From NCBI RefSeq assembly GCF_034353875.1, contig NZ_CP133784.1, positions 2,294,001-2,358,000 of the forward strand: a stretch of 64,000 nt of DNA. Reading direction: 5' to 3'. This DNA comes from Pseudomonas sp. MH9.2. Its GTDB lineage: Bacteria > Pseudomonadota > Gammaproteobacteria > Pseudomonadales > Pseudomonadaceae. The notes under the pieces were generated by a model that saw nothing but the letters and a program-made list of their open reading frames with translations, did not search any database and was not told the origin of the DNA. Position 1 is the stretch's first letter. Each line of letters begins with the position of its first letter. Made by a program: the position numbers and the translations under genes. This document shows, in pieces, positions 42,171-49,638 of this stretch.

Positions 42171-43616
42171 ATGCAATGGGAAGTTGTGATCGGGCTGGAA
42201 ATTCACACCCAGCTCGCCACCCAATCGAAGATTTTCTCCGGCAGCAGCACCACATTCGGTTCTGAGCCCAACACCCAGGCCAGCCTGATCGACCTGGGCA
42301 TGCCAGGCGTGTTGCCGGTGCTGAACGAAGAAGCGGTGCGCATGGCGGTCAAGTTCGGTCTGGCGATTGATGCCGAGATCGGTCAGCACAATGTGTTCTC
42401 GCGCAAGAACTACTTCTACCCGGACTTGCCCAAGGGCTACCAGATCAGCCAGATGGAGCTGCCAATCGTCGGCAAAGGCCACCTGGATATCACGCTGGAA
42501 GACGGCACGGTCAAACGGGTCGGCATTACCCGCGCGCACCTGGAAGAAGATGCGGGCAAAAGCCTGCATGAAGACTTCAGCGGCATGACTGGGATTGACC
42601 TCAACCGCGCTGGCACGCCATTGCTGGAAATCGTGTCCGAGCCGGACATGCGCACCGCCAAGGAGGCCGTGGCTTACGTCAAGGCGATCCACGCGCTGGT
42701 TCGTTACCTGGGCATCTGCGATGGCAACATGGCCGAAGGTTCGCTGCGCTGCGACTGTAACGTGTCGATCCGGCCAATGGGCCAGGTTGAATACGGCACG
42801 CGTTGCGAGATCAAGAACGTCAACTCGTTCCGCTTCATCGAGAAGGCGATCAACACCGAAGTACAACGCCAGATCGAGCTGATCGAAGACGGCGGCCGGG
42901 TCATCCAGCAAACCCGCCTGTACGACCCAGCCAAAGACGAAACCCGCTCCATGCGCAGCAAGGAGGAAGCCAACGACTACCGTTACTTCCCCGATCCAGA
43001 CCTGCTGCCCGTGGTGATCGAAGACGCGTTCCTGGTTGAAGTGCGCGCCACCCTGCCTGAGCTGCCGCCGCAAAAGCGCGAGCGCTTCCAGGCGCAATTC
43101 GGTCTGTCGGCCTACGACGCGAGCGTGCTGGCGTCGAGCCGCGAGCAAGCCGATTACTTCGAAAAAGTAGTCAGCATCGGCGGCGACGCCAAGCTGGCGG
43201 CCAACTGGGTCATGGTCGAACTGGGTAGCCTGTTGAACAAACTTGGCCTGGAAATCGAGCAAGCACCGGTCAGTGCCGAGCAGCTGGGCGGCATGTTGCT
43301 GCGCATTACCGACAACACCATCTCCGGCAAAATTGCCAAAATGGTGTTCGAGGCCATGGCCAACGGTGAAGGCAGCGCTGACGAGGTCATTGCCCAACGC
43401 GGTCTGAAACAAGTCACCGACAGTGGCGCCATTGAGTCGATGCTGGACGAGATGCTGGCCGCCAACGCCGAACAGGTCGAACAGTACCGTGCCGCCGATG
43501 AAGCCAAACGCGGCAAAATGTTCGGTTTCTTCGTTGGTCAGGCAATGAAGGTATCCAAGGGCAAAGCCAACCCACAACAAGTGAACGAATTGCTCAAAAG
43601 CAAGCTCGAAGGCTGA
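42171..43616 (+). CDS. gatB: Glutamyl/aspartyl-tRNA amidotransferase subunit B
   Basis: A 481-residue GatB, which activates the mischarged tRNA with ATP and transfers ammonia from GatA. Motifs include [13 protein letters not shown] at the start, [11 protein letters not shown] and [13 protein letters not shown], with the GatB/YqeY tail at the C terminus. ATG 42171 suits the GAGGA site better than ATG 42165. Confidence 0.97.
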   Translation: MQWEVVIGLEIHTQLATQSKIFSGSSTTFGSEPNTQASLIDLGMPGVLPVLNEEAVRMAVKFGLAIDAEIGQHNVFSRKNYFYPDLPKGYQISQMELPIVGKGHLDITLEDGTVKRVGITRAHLEEDAGKSLHEDFSGMTGIDLNRAGTPLLEIVSEPDMRTAKEAVAYVKAIHALVRYLGICDGNMAEGSLRCDCNVSIRPMGQVEYGTRCEIKNVNSFRFIEKAINTEVQRQIELIEDGGRVIQQTRLYDPAKDETRSMRSKEEANDYRYFPDPDLLPVVIEDAFLVEVRATLPELPPQKRERFQAQFGLSAYDASVLASSREQADYFEKVVSIGGDAKLAANWVMVELGSLLNKLGLEIEQAPVSAEQLGGMLLRITDNTISGKIAKMVFEAMANGEGSADEVIAQRGLKQVTDSGAIESMLDEMLAANAEQVEQYRAADEAKRGKMFGFFVGQAMKVSKGKANPQQVNELLKSKLEG

Positions 43617-43630
43617 TACATCGGCCCAGG

Positions 43631-43653
43631 GTAGTAACTGACTTGTCTGCGAA
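43631..43653 (+). repeat. REP-type short repeat (degenerate)
   Basis: GTAGTAACTGACTTGTCTGC then GAA, differing at two positions from the copy at 46763. It lies in the 169-base gap between gatB and the rlpA-like gene. Confidence 0.6.
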
Positions 43654-43785
43654 GGCCATACGGCGCGGAGTATCTGACCGACCGCGCTGCCTGGTCTTCA
43701 CAGCGGGACGCGTAGTTGCGCGTCAACTCCTGTATCAGGGGATTTGTGCCGACCCAAACCTGCTCAACATGAAGGACCAAAATCC

Positions 43786-44157
43786 ATGTGGCGGCTCTTC
43801 AGCGCTTGTGCACTGCTTACTCTACTGGCCGGTTGCGCCAGCCATAACATCGACCCACGCGGTTACAACGAAGTCGGCGGCGCCAGCTATTACGGCGCCA
43901 AACATCAAGGCAAACGTACCGCCAGTGGTGAACGCTTCGATCAAAACGCCCTGACCGCCGCCCATCGCGAGCTGCCTTTCGGCACGCGGGTGTTGGTCAC
44001 CGATCTGGACAACGACAAGACCGTCGTAGTACGTATCAACGACCGAGGCCCGCATGTCCGTGGGCGCTTGATTGATTTGTCACGCAAAGCCGCTGCACAA
44101 CTGGGTATGCTGCACAGCGGCGTAACGCGAGTGCGCGTGCAAACCTTGAGCGACTGA
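43786..44157 (+). CDS. Short RlpA-like septal lipoprotein
   Basis: A 123-residue lipoprotein. The signal peptide MWRLFSACALLTLLAGC has lipobox LLAGC, so Cys17 should be lipidated. The rest is a double-psi beta-barrel with the RlpA signature (GGASYYGAKHQGKRTASGERF and VRINDRGPHVRGRLIDLS). RlpA proteins are lytic transglycosylases acting on denuded glycan at the septum. This one lacks the SPOR domain of full-length RlpA, so it is a paralogue. Other in-frame ATGs upstream of 43786 do not give a signal peptide. Confidence 0.88.
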   Translation: MWRLFSACALLTLLAGCASHNIDPRGYNEVGGASYYGAKHQGKRTASGERFDQNALTAAHRELPFGTRVLVTDLDNDKTVVVRINDRGPHVRGRLIDLSRKAAAQLGMLHSGVTRVRVQTLSD

Positions 44158-44169
44158 AGGGTGATCTGA

Positions 44170-45264
44170 ATTCTCGAGCTATCGACGCTTCCGCTGCCAA
44201 GCCTGCTTCAGCTGTTTGGTGGCTTGCTCCTGCTGGTGATCGGTGCCGAGCTGTCGGTACGCGCTGCTGTGCGTCTGGCCGCCAGCCTTAAGGTCCGCCC
44301 GCTCATCATTGGCCTGACCGTGGTCGCACTGGGCAGTAGCGCCCCGCAAATGGCGGTCAGCCTGCAAGCAGCCTTTTCCGACAGCCCGGACATCGCCGTG
44401 GGCAGCGTGATCGGCAGCAATATCTTCAATATCCTGGTAACCCTTGGTTTCTCGGCGCTAATCATTCCGCTACGGGTGGCCAGACAGTTGGTGCGCGTGG
44501 ATATTCCACTGATGATCGGCGCCAGCCTGTTGGTCTTCGGCCTCTCGTACAATGGTGAGCTCAGCCCGCTGGATGGCTCGATCCTGCTGATTACCCTTTT
44601 GATTTATCTGTTGATCCTGCTGCGTCGATCCGCGCATGGCAGCAGCCACAGTCATCTTCAGAAAAATACCCTGACAGAGGCACTGCACAAGAAAGCTCCA
44701 TGGTTCAGCAGTCTGGTGGTAATGGCCTGCGGTCTGGCCTTGCTGGTGGTCGGCGGACGCTTATTGGTGGAAGCCGCCGTGGTGATCGCCCAGGACCTGG
44801 GCCTCTCCGAACGGATAATCGGACTGACCGTTATCGCCGTCAGCACCTCGCTGCCGGCATTGACCACCTCGTTGATCGCCGCGTGGCGTGGCGAGCGGGA
44901 CATTGCCGCCGGCAACGTGATTGGCAGCAATCTGTTCAACCTGCTGGGGGTGCTCGGCCTGACCGCCTTGATCGCGCCGGCCCCTCTATCGGTCTCGCCC
45001 AACGCGCTGAGTTTCGATATACCGGTCATGCTGGCTGTCGCGACACTCTGCCTGCCAGTGTTCTATTCAGGTCTGCGGGTAACCCGCGCTGAAGGCTTGC
45101 TGCTCCTGGCCCTGTATGGCGCCTATGGGCTGCATATTATTTCGTTCACCACCGGCATGCCGCTGGCTGACACCCTTGAAAAACTGATGATTCATTTCGT
45201 GCTACCCCTGCTTGCCGCCTTGCTTGCGCTCAGTACAGTTCGAGCCTGGCGGCGCCAACATTGA
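44170..45264 (+). CDS. Calcium/sodium antiporter, YrbG-like (probable ATT start)
   Basis: A 364-residue exchanger of the Ca2+/cation antiporter family, with two homologous halves of about five helices each. The alpha repeats are seen in VALGSSAPQMAVSL with GSVIGSNIFNIL, and in STSLPALTTSLIA with GNVIGSNLFNLLG. An in-frame TGA at 44167 immediately precedes ATT 44170, and no ATG, GTG or TTG follows before TTG 44224, which would cut into the first helix. GAAGGG lies eight or nine bases before the ATT. ATT is therefore the best start (ILELSTLPLPSLLQLFGG...). It is 12 bases after the rlpA-like gene. Confidence 0.82.
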   Translation: MLELSTLPLPSLLQLFGGLLLLVIGAELSVRAAVRLAASLKVRPLIIGLTVVALGSSAPQMAVSLQAAFSDSPDIAVGSVIGSNIFNILVTLGFSALIIPLRVARQLVRVDIPLMIGASLLVFGLSYNGELSPLDGSILLITLLIYLLILLRRSAHGSSHSHLQKNTLTEALHKKAPWFSSLVVMACGLALLVVGGRLLVEAAVVIAQDLGLSERIIGLTVIAVSTSLPALTTSLIAAWRGERDIAAGNVIGSNLFNLLGVLGLTALIAPAPLSVSPNALSFDIPVMLAVATLCLPVFYSGLRVTRAEGLLLLALYGAYGLHIISFTTGMPLADTLEKLMIHFVLPLLAALLALSTVRAWRRQH

Positions 45265-45274
45265 GGAGATTGCC

Positions 45275-45655
45275 ATGACTGACAGCAATAACAGCGGCGT
45301 AAACATGCGCCGCCAGGTAATGGGTGATGCATTCGTCGACCGGGCGCTGAACAACGCCACCGACTTCACCCAACCGCTGCAGGATTTCGTCAACGAACAT
45401 GCGTGGGGCAGCGTCTGGAACCGCGAAGGTCTGCCGCTGAAAACCCGCAGCCTGATCACCCTTGCTGCCCTTACCGCGCTCAAATGCCCGCAAGAACTCA
45501 AAGGCCATGTGCGCGGCGCGTTGAACAATGGCTGTACGGTCGAAGAGATTCGCGAAGCGCTGCTGCATTGTGCGGTGTATGCCGGCGTACCGGCGGCGAT
45601 CGATGCGTTTCGTGCAGCGCAGGAAGTGATCGACACCTACCAAAAAGCGGACTAG
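45275..45655 (+). CDS. Carboxymuconolactone decarboxylase-family protein
   Basis: A 126-residue helical protein of the CMD/AhpD superfamily (LITLAALTALKCPQELKGHVRGALNNG, then EALLHCAVYAGVPAAIDAF). It resembles PcaC but there is no beta-ketoadipate gene nearby, so a different or redox-related role is possible. The start is ATG 45275 with TTGAGGAG upstream. Its stop overlaps that of the convergent AEC transporter. Confidence 0.8.
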   Translation: MTDSNNSGVNMRRQVMGDAFVDRALNNATDFTQPLQDFVNEHAWGSVWNREGLPLKTRSLITLAALTALKCPQELKGHVRGALNNGCTVEEIREALLHCAVYAGVPAAIDAFRAAQEVIDTYQKAD

Positions 45656-46593
45656 ATCCAACCGCCCCATTGCAGAATGAAAATGCCGAGGTTAGTCGTC
45701 ACCGCCGCCGCCAGGGTGGTGATGACGATGATCGCCGCAGCCAGCTCATGATTGCCATTGGCCGCACGCGCCATGACAAAGCTGGCCGCAGCGGTCGGGC
45801 TGCCGAAGTACAGGAACAGAATCCCCAGTTCCGCCCCGCGAAAACCACACAGCCAGGCGCCCAAGGTACAGAACACCGGCAGCCAGACCATCTTCACCAG
45901 ACTGGCGCTGACTGCCATGTCACCACTCTTGCGCAATGCCGCCAGTGACAAGGTGCCGCCGATGCAGATCAATGCCAGCGGCAAGGTCATCTGCGCCAGG
46001 TACTTGCCGGACGTTTCCAGCCAACCCGGTAAGCCGATGTTGAAATAGGCAAAAGGCGCGGCTGCCAGCACGCTGATGATCAAGGGGTTGCACAGGATGC
46101 TTTTGAATACGCTCCACGGATCGGACTTGATCACCGGGCTGTAGACTGCCAACACGATGGTCGACAGCGTGTTGTAAAACAGGATCACCAGCGCAGCGAG
46201 AATCGCCCCCAGGGAAATGCCATAGTCGCCGTACATGCTGGCAGCCAGGGCCAGGCCGATGACGCCGTTGTTCCCGCGAAAGGCGCCCTGGGTATAAATC
46301 CCGCGATCCTCATGTGGGCAACGCCAGATCGCCCACCCCCAGGACAAGGCAAAACTCAGCAACGTCGCCACGACAAAATAAGCGAGCAGCCTGGGCTGCA
46401 AGGCCGCATGCAGATCCGCATGAATAATGCCGAGAAACAACAGCGCAGGCATGGTGACGTTGAACACCAGCGCGGAAGCTGTATGGATAAAGCTGTCGTT
46501 GATCCAGCCCACCCGCTTGAGCAACACGCCCAGAAACAGCATGGCAAACACGGGCGCGGTGATGTTCAGGGTTTCAAAAAATATACCCAGCAT
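45652..46593 (-). CDS. AEC-family (auxin efflux carrier-type) transporter
   Basis: A 313-residue membrane protein with about ten helices in two halves (LNITAPVFAMLFLGVLLKRVGW at the start; LLAYFVVATLLSFALSW; SASLVKMVWLPVFCTLGAWL). It is a bacterial relative of auxin efflux carriers and malonate/malate exporters, substrate unknown. ATG 46593 and TTG 46602 are both possible starts, with AGGG upstream. Confidence 0.83.
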   Translation of the reverse strand: MLGIFFETLNITAPVFAMLFLGVLLKRVGWINDSFIHTASALVFNVTMPALLFLGIIHADLHAALQPRLLAYFVVATLLSFALSWGWAIWRCPHEDRGIYTQGAFRGNNGVIGLALAASMYGDYGISLGAILAALVILFYNTLSTIVLAVYSPVIKSDPWSVFKSILCNPLIISVLAAAPFAYFNIGLPGWLETSGKYLAQMTLPLALICIGGTLSLAALRKSGDMAVSASLVKMVWLPVFCTLGAWLCGFRGAELGILFLYFGSPTAAASFVMARAANGNHELAAAIIVITTLAAAVTTNLGIFILQWGGWI

Positions 46594-46762
46594 GCGGTTC
46601 AAACCCTGACCTGTCGTTAGGTGGCTAATGATAGGCCAGCCAGGATTCTAAAGCCGCAGGGAATTTGCGTTTTGTAGAGCGCCCCCGTCCCTTTTCTGAG
46701 GCGTACTGGCAATCCACCACGCGAGGGTAGTGGAAGTGGAATCGTGCAATAGGCCCATGGAC

Positions 46763-46785
46763 GTAGGAGCTGACTTGTCTGCGAA
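46763..46785 (+). repeat. REP element, left arm of an inverted pair
   Basis: GTAGGAGCTGACTTGTCTGC then GAA, near-identical to the copy at 46848 in opposite orientation. Confidence 0.75.
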
Positions 46786-46847
46786 AAGGGCGGGACGACC
46801 TTCATGCGGGGGTGAATCCAGCCATTTTACGACTGCTGCGTAGCCGA

Positions 46848-46870
46848 TTCGCAAACAAGTCAGCGCCTAC
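46848..46870 (-). repeat. REP element, right arm of an inverted pair
   Basis: On the minus strand GTAGGCGCTGACTTGTTTGC then GAA. With the left arm it forms a BIME-like pair 62 bases apart. Confidence 0.75.
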
Positions 46871-46945
46871 ATGGGATCATTTTATTTTTTAAAAATTACT
46901 TATCAATCAATTTGTTATAGGTTTTTTGATAGGAGGCTCGGTCCG

Positions 46946-48685
46946 TCAGACCACCGGCACCCCTTCCATTTCCACCCCTTCCGGCCGCTTCAAAACCGCA
47001 TACGCTACCCCCGTCAGTAAACTCCCTGCGACGATGGCGACTAAATACAACAGCGCATGGTTGATCGCGTTGGGGATCAGCATGACGAACAGGCCGCCGT
47101 GAGGCGCCATCAGTTTGCAGCCGAAAAACATCGACAAAGCACCGGTCAACGCGCCGCCAGCGACACTCGCGGGAATCACCCGCAACGGGTCCTTGGCCGC
47201 AAAAGGAATCGCGCCTTCGGAGATGAAGCACAACCCCAACACCAGCGCAGCTTTACCGGCCTCGCGTTCACTCTGTGCAAACTTGTGCCGCGCGATAAAG
47301 CTGGCGATCCCCATGCCAATCGGCGGCACCATGCCCGCTGCCATCGCGGCGGCCATCGGGGCATAACTCTGCGACGCCAACAGCCCGACCGAGAACGCGT
47401 AAGACGCCTTGTTGATCGGCCCGCCCAGGTCGACGCACATCATCGCGCCAAGCAACACACCGAGCAGGATCGCGTTGGTCGTGCCCATGCTGTCGAGGAA
47501 ATGCGTCAACGCCTCGAGCATGCCTGCTACCGGCTTGCCGACCACGTAGATCATCACCAGCCCGGTGAACAGACTCGACAGCAGCGGGATGATCAAAATC
47601 GGCTTGAGCGCCTCGACACTGGCGGGCAATCGCGCATAACGATTGATCGCCCATGCGCTGTAACCGGCCAGGAAGCCGGCGATGATCCCGCCAATAAAAC
47701 CGGCGCCCAGGGTGCTGGCGAGCAACCCGCCGATCATCCCCGGCGCCAGGCCTGGGCGGTCGGCGATGGAATAGGCGATGTAACCGGCGAGCAGCGGCAC
47801 CATCAGTTTGAACGCAGCGTCTCCGCCGATCTGCATCAGCGCGGCGGCCAGTGTGCCCTGCTCCTTGAACGCGGTAATGCCGAAAACGAACGACAGCGCA
47901 ATCAATAAGCCCCCCGCCACCACCATCGGCAGCATGAACGACACGCCCGTCAGCAGGTGTTTATAGACCCCGCTTTTCTCTTGTCTCGGGGCGACTTGAC
48001 CGGCGGCGGCCGAGGACTCGACCTGCCCGTCAGCCAAAGCTTTTTTCAGCGTGGCCTCAGCCTGTTTGAGGGCAATGCCGGTGCCGCAACGATAAATGCG
48101 CTTACCGGCGAAACGCTCGGTGTTGACCTCGATGTCTGCGGCAAGCAACACCACATCGGCGTCGGCAATGGCTTGGGCACTGAGCGGGTTACGCGCGCCG
48201 ACCGAGCCCTGGGTTTCGACCTGCAGGTCGTAGCCGAGGCGCTTGGCCGCTTGCTGGATGGCTTCGGCGGCCATAAAGGTATGGGCAACCCCGGTCGGGC
48301 AAGCAGTGACCGCGACCAGCTTTGGCTTTGCGCCAGTACTTGCGACCGTTTGCAGTGGCGCCGTTTGCGGGGCGACATAGACCGTCGCCTGCTCGGCTGC
48401 GATGCGCAAAAAGCTTTCGACATCCTGCAACGCTTGGGCCGGTGACGTCTGAAACAGACGCTTGCCGACAAACCGGCTCAGGTCCAGCGGACCGGTATTG
48501 ACGACCAATACCCAATCCGCCGCCGCTACGGCCTCGGGCGATAAACGATTGCCGGGCGTGTGCGGATCATGGATTTCAACGTTGGTGCTCCAACCCTGAC
48601 GCTGCGCTGCCGCGTCCAGCAACCGGGCGCTGAGCACGCTGCTGACCTGGCCGTTCGGGCAGGCCGTAACAATGGCTAACTTCAT
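46946..48685 (-). CDS. fruA: Fructose PTS permease EIIB'BC
   Basis: A 579-residue fructose permease. An N-terminal degenerate EIIB-like domain (VTACPNGQ...) is followed by the active EIIB with Cys129 in VTACPTGVAHTFM, then a polytopic EIIC from about residue 240. It imports fructose as fructose 1-phosphate. ATG 48685 follows GAGGG by six bases. It is the last gene of fruB-fruK-fruA. Confidence 0.95.
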   Translation of the reverse strand: MKLAIVTACPNGQVSSVLSARLLDAAAQRQGWSTNVEIHDPHTPGNRLSPEAVAAADWVLVVNTGPLDLSRFVGKRLFQTSPAQALQDVESFLRIAAEQATVYVAPQTAPLQTVASTGAKPKLVAVTACPTGVAHTFMAAEAIQQAAKRLGYDLQVETQGSVGARNPLSAQAIADADVVLLAADIEVNTERFAGKRIYRCGTGIALKQAEATLKKALADGQVESSAAAGQVAPRQEKSGVYKHLLTGVSFMLPMVVAGGLLIALSFVFGITAFKEQGTLAAALMQIGGDAAFKLMVPLLAGYIAYSIADRPGLAPGMIGGLLASTLGAGFIGGIIAGFLAGYSAWAINRYARLPASVEALKPILIIPLLSSLFTGLVMIYVVGKPVAGMLEALTHFLDSMGTTNAILLGVLLGAMMCVDLGGPINKASYAFSVGLLASQSYAPMAAAMAAGMVPPIGMGIASFIARHKFAQSEREAGKAALVLGLCFISEGAIPFAAKDPLRVIPASVAGGALTGALSMFFGCKLMAPHGGLFVMLIPNAINHALLYLVAIVAGSLLTGVAYAVLKRPEGVEMEGVPVV

Positions 48686-48696
48686 CACAATCCCTC

Positions 48697-49638
48697 TTAT
48701 TGTTCTGTCAGGGCGCGCACGCTGACGCCTTTTTCAAGCAGCTTCAGGTGTGCGACATCGCTGATGCCAAAGCCAATCTGTGTCACCGCCATCGCCGCAA
48801 TGGCGGTGGCCGTGCGCAAAATCTGTTGCGGCGGATGGCCGCCGAGCAACCCGTGAACCATCCCGGCCAACAGCGAATCACCGGCACCCACGGTGCTGGC
48901 AACCACCACCTTGGGCGGCAAGGCTTGCAGGGCCACACCGGTACTGAACCAGTGCACACCCTCCGACCCTTGGGAAATCACCACATGTTCGACGCCCTGT
49001 GCCCGCAAGCGGCTCGCCACCTCAGCCTGTGCCGCGATGGAAATGATCGGCGCATCCAGAGCGTCGGCCAGCTCTTCGGTATTGGGTTTGATCAGCCACG
49101 GGCCCGCCGTCAATCCAACCCGCAATGCCTCGCCACTGGTATCCAGCGCCACTTTCAAGCCCAGTGCTTTCAGGCGCAGTAGCAGCGCGTGCAACCATTC
49201 AGGACTGACGCCACGCGGCAAACTGCCCGCGACCACCACCACATCGAAGTCGGGAGCGATCTGTTCAAGACGGGCCATCAGCGCCTGCTGCGCGTCTTCG
49301 CTGACGAACGGACCTGGACCATTCAGATCGGTAATGCGTCCACTGCTTTCCGCCAGTTTGATGTTGCTGCGGGTTTCCCCGGCCACGCGAATGAACTCGT
49401 CGGTGAACTGTCGATGCGCAAACAGCGATTCGAACGCCTGCTGGTTATCGACACCAAGAAAGCCCGCCACCGTCAGGTCATGCCCGAGGTCAGCCAGCAC
49501 TTGCGCAACATTCAGGCCCTTGCCTGCCGCATGGCTGAGCATCGCGTTGCTGCGATTGACCTGGCCGACCTGCAACTGATCCAACTGCACAGTCAGGTCC
49601 AGCGCCGGGTTCAGGGTCAGGGTCAGAATTTTCGCCAT
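48697..49638 (-). CDS. fruK: 1-phosphofructokinase
   Basis: A 313-residue PfkB-family sugar kinase that converts fructose 1-phosphate to fructose 1,6-bisphosphate. It has the N-terminal TLNPALDLTV, the GKGLNVAQVL glycine motif and catalytic Asp254 in TVGAGDSLLAG. It overlaps the fruB stop (TAATG) and lies 11 bases before fruA. Confidence 0.95.
   Translation of the reverse strand: MAKILTLTLNPALDLTVQLDQLQVGQVNRSNAMLSHAAGKGLNVAQVLADLGHDLTVAGFLGVDNQQAFESLFAHRQFTDEFIRVAGETRSNIKLAESSGRITDLNGPGPFVSEDAQQALMARLEQIAPDFDVVVVAGSLPRGVSPEWLHALLLRLKALGLKVALDTSGEALRVGLTAGPWLIKPNTEELADALDAPIISIAAQAEVASRLRAQGVEHVVISQGSEGVHWFSTGVALQALPPKVVVASTVGAGDSLLAGMVHGLLGGHPPQQILRTATAIAAMAVTQIGFGISDVAHLKLLEKGVSVRALTEQ

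Larger units (their letters stand above)
46594..46945. other. Intergenic region between AEC transporter and fruA
   Basis: 352 bases without a supported gene. It holds a pair of inverted REP elements (46763-46870). Next to fruA it holds a strikingly AT-rich stretch (about 46871-46930), where the fruBKA transcript probably ends. I see no clean stem-loop terminator there. Confidence 0.6.

Noticed and set aside
42138..43580. 480-codon open frame antisense to gatB
   Set aside because: gatB is certain by family motifs. The antisense frame is a GC-codon shadow with no motif or ribosome-binding site.
46896..47231. 111-codon frame overlapping the end of fruA
   Set aside because: Same-strand wrong-frame shadow of the EIIC domain; arginine/glycine-rich and without motif.
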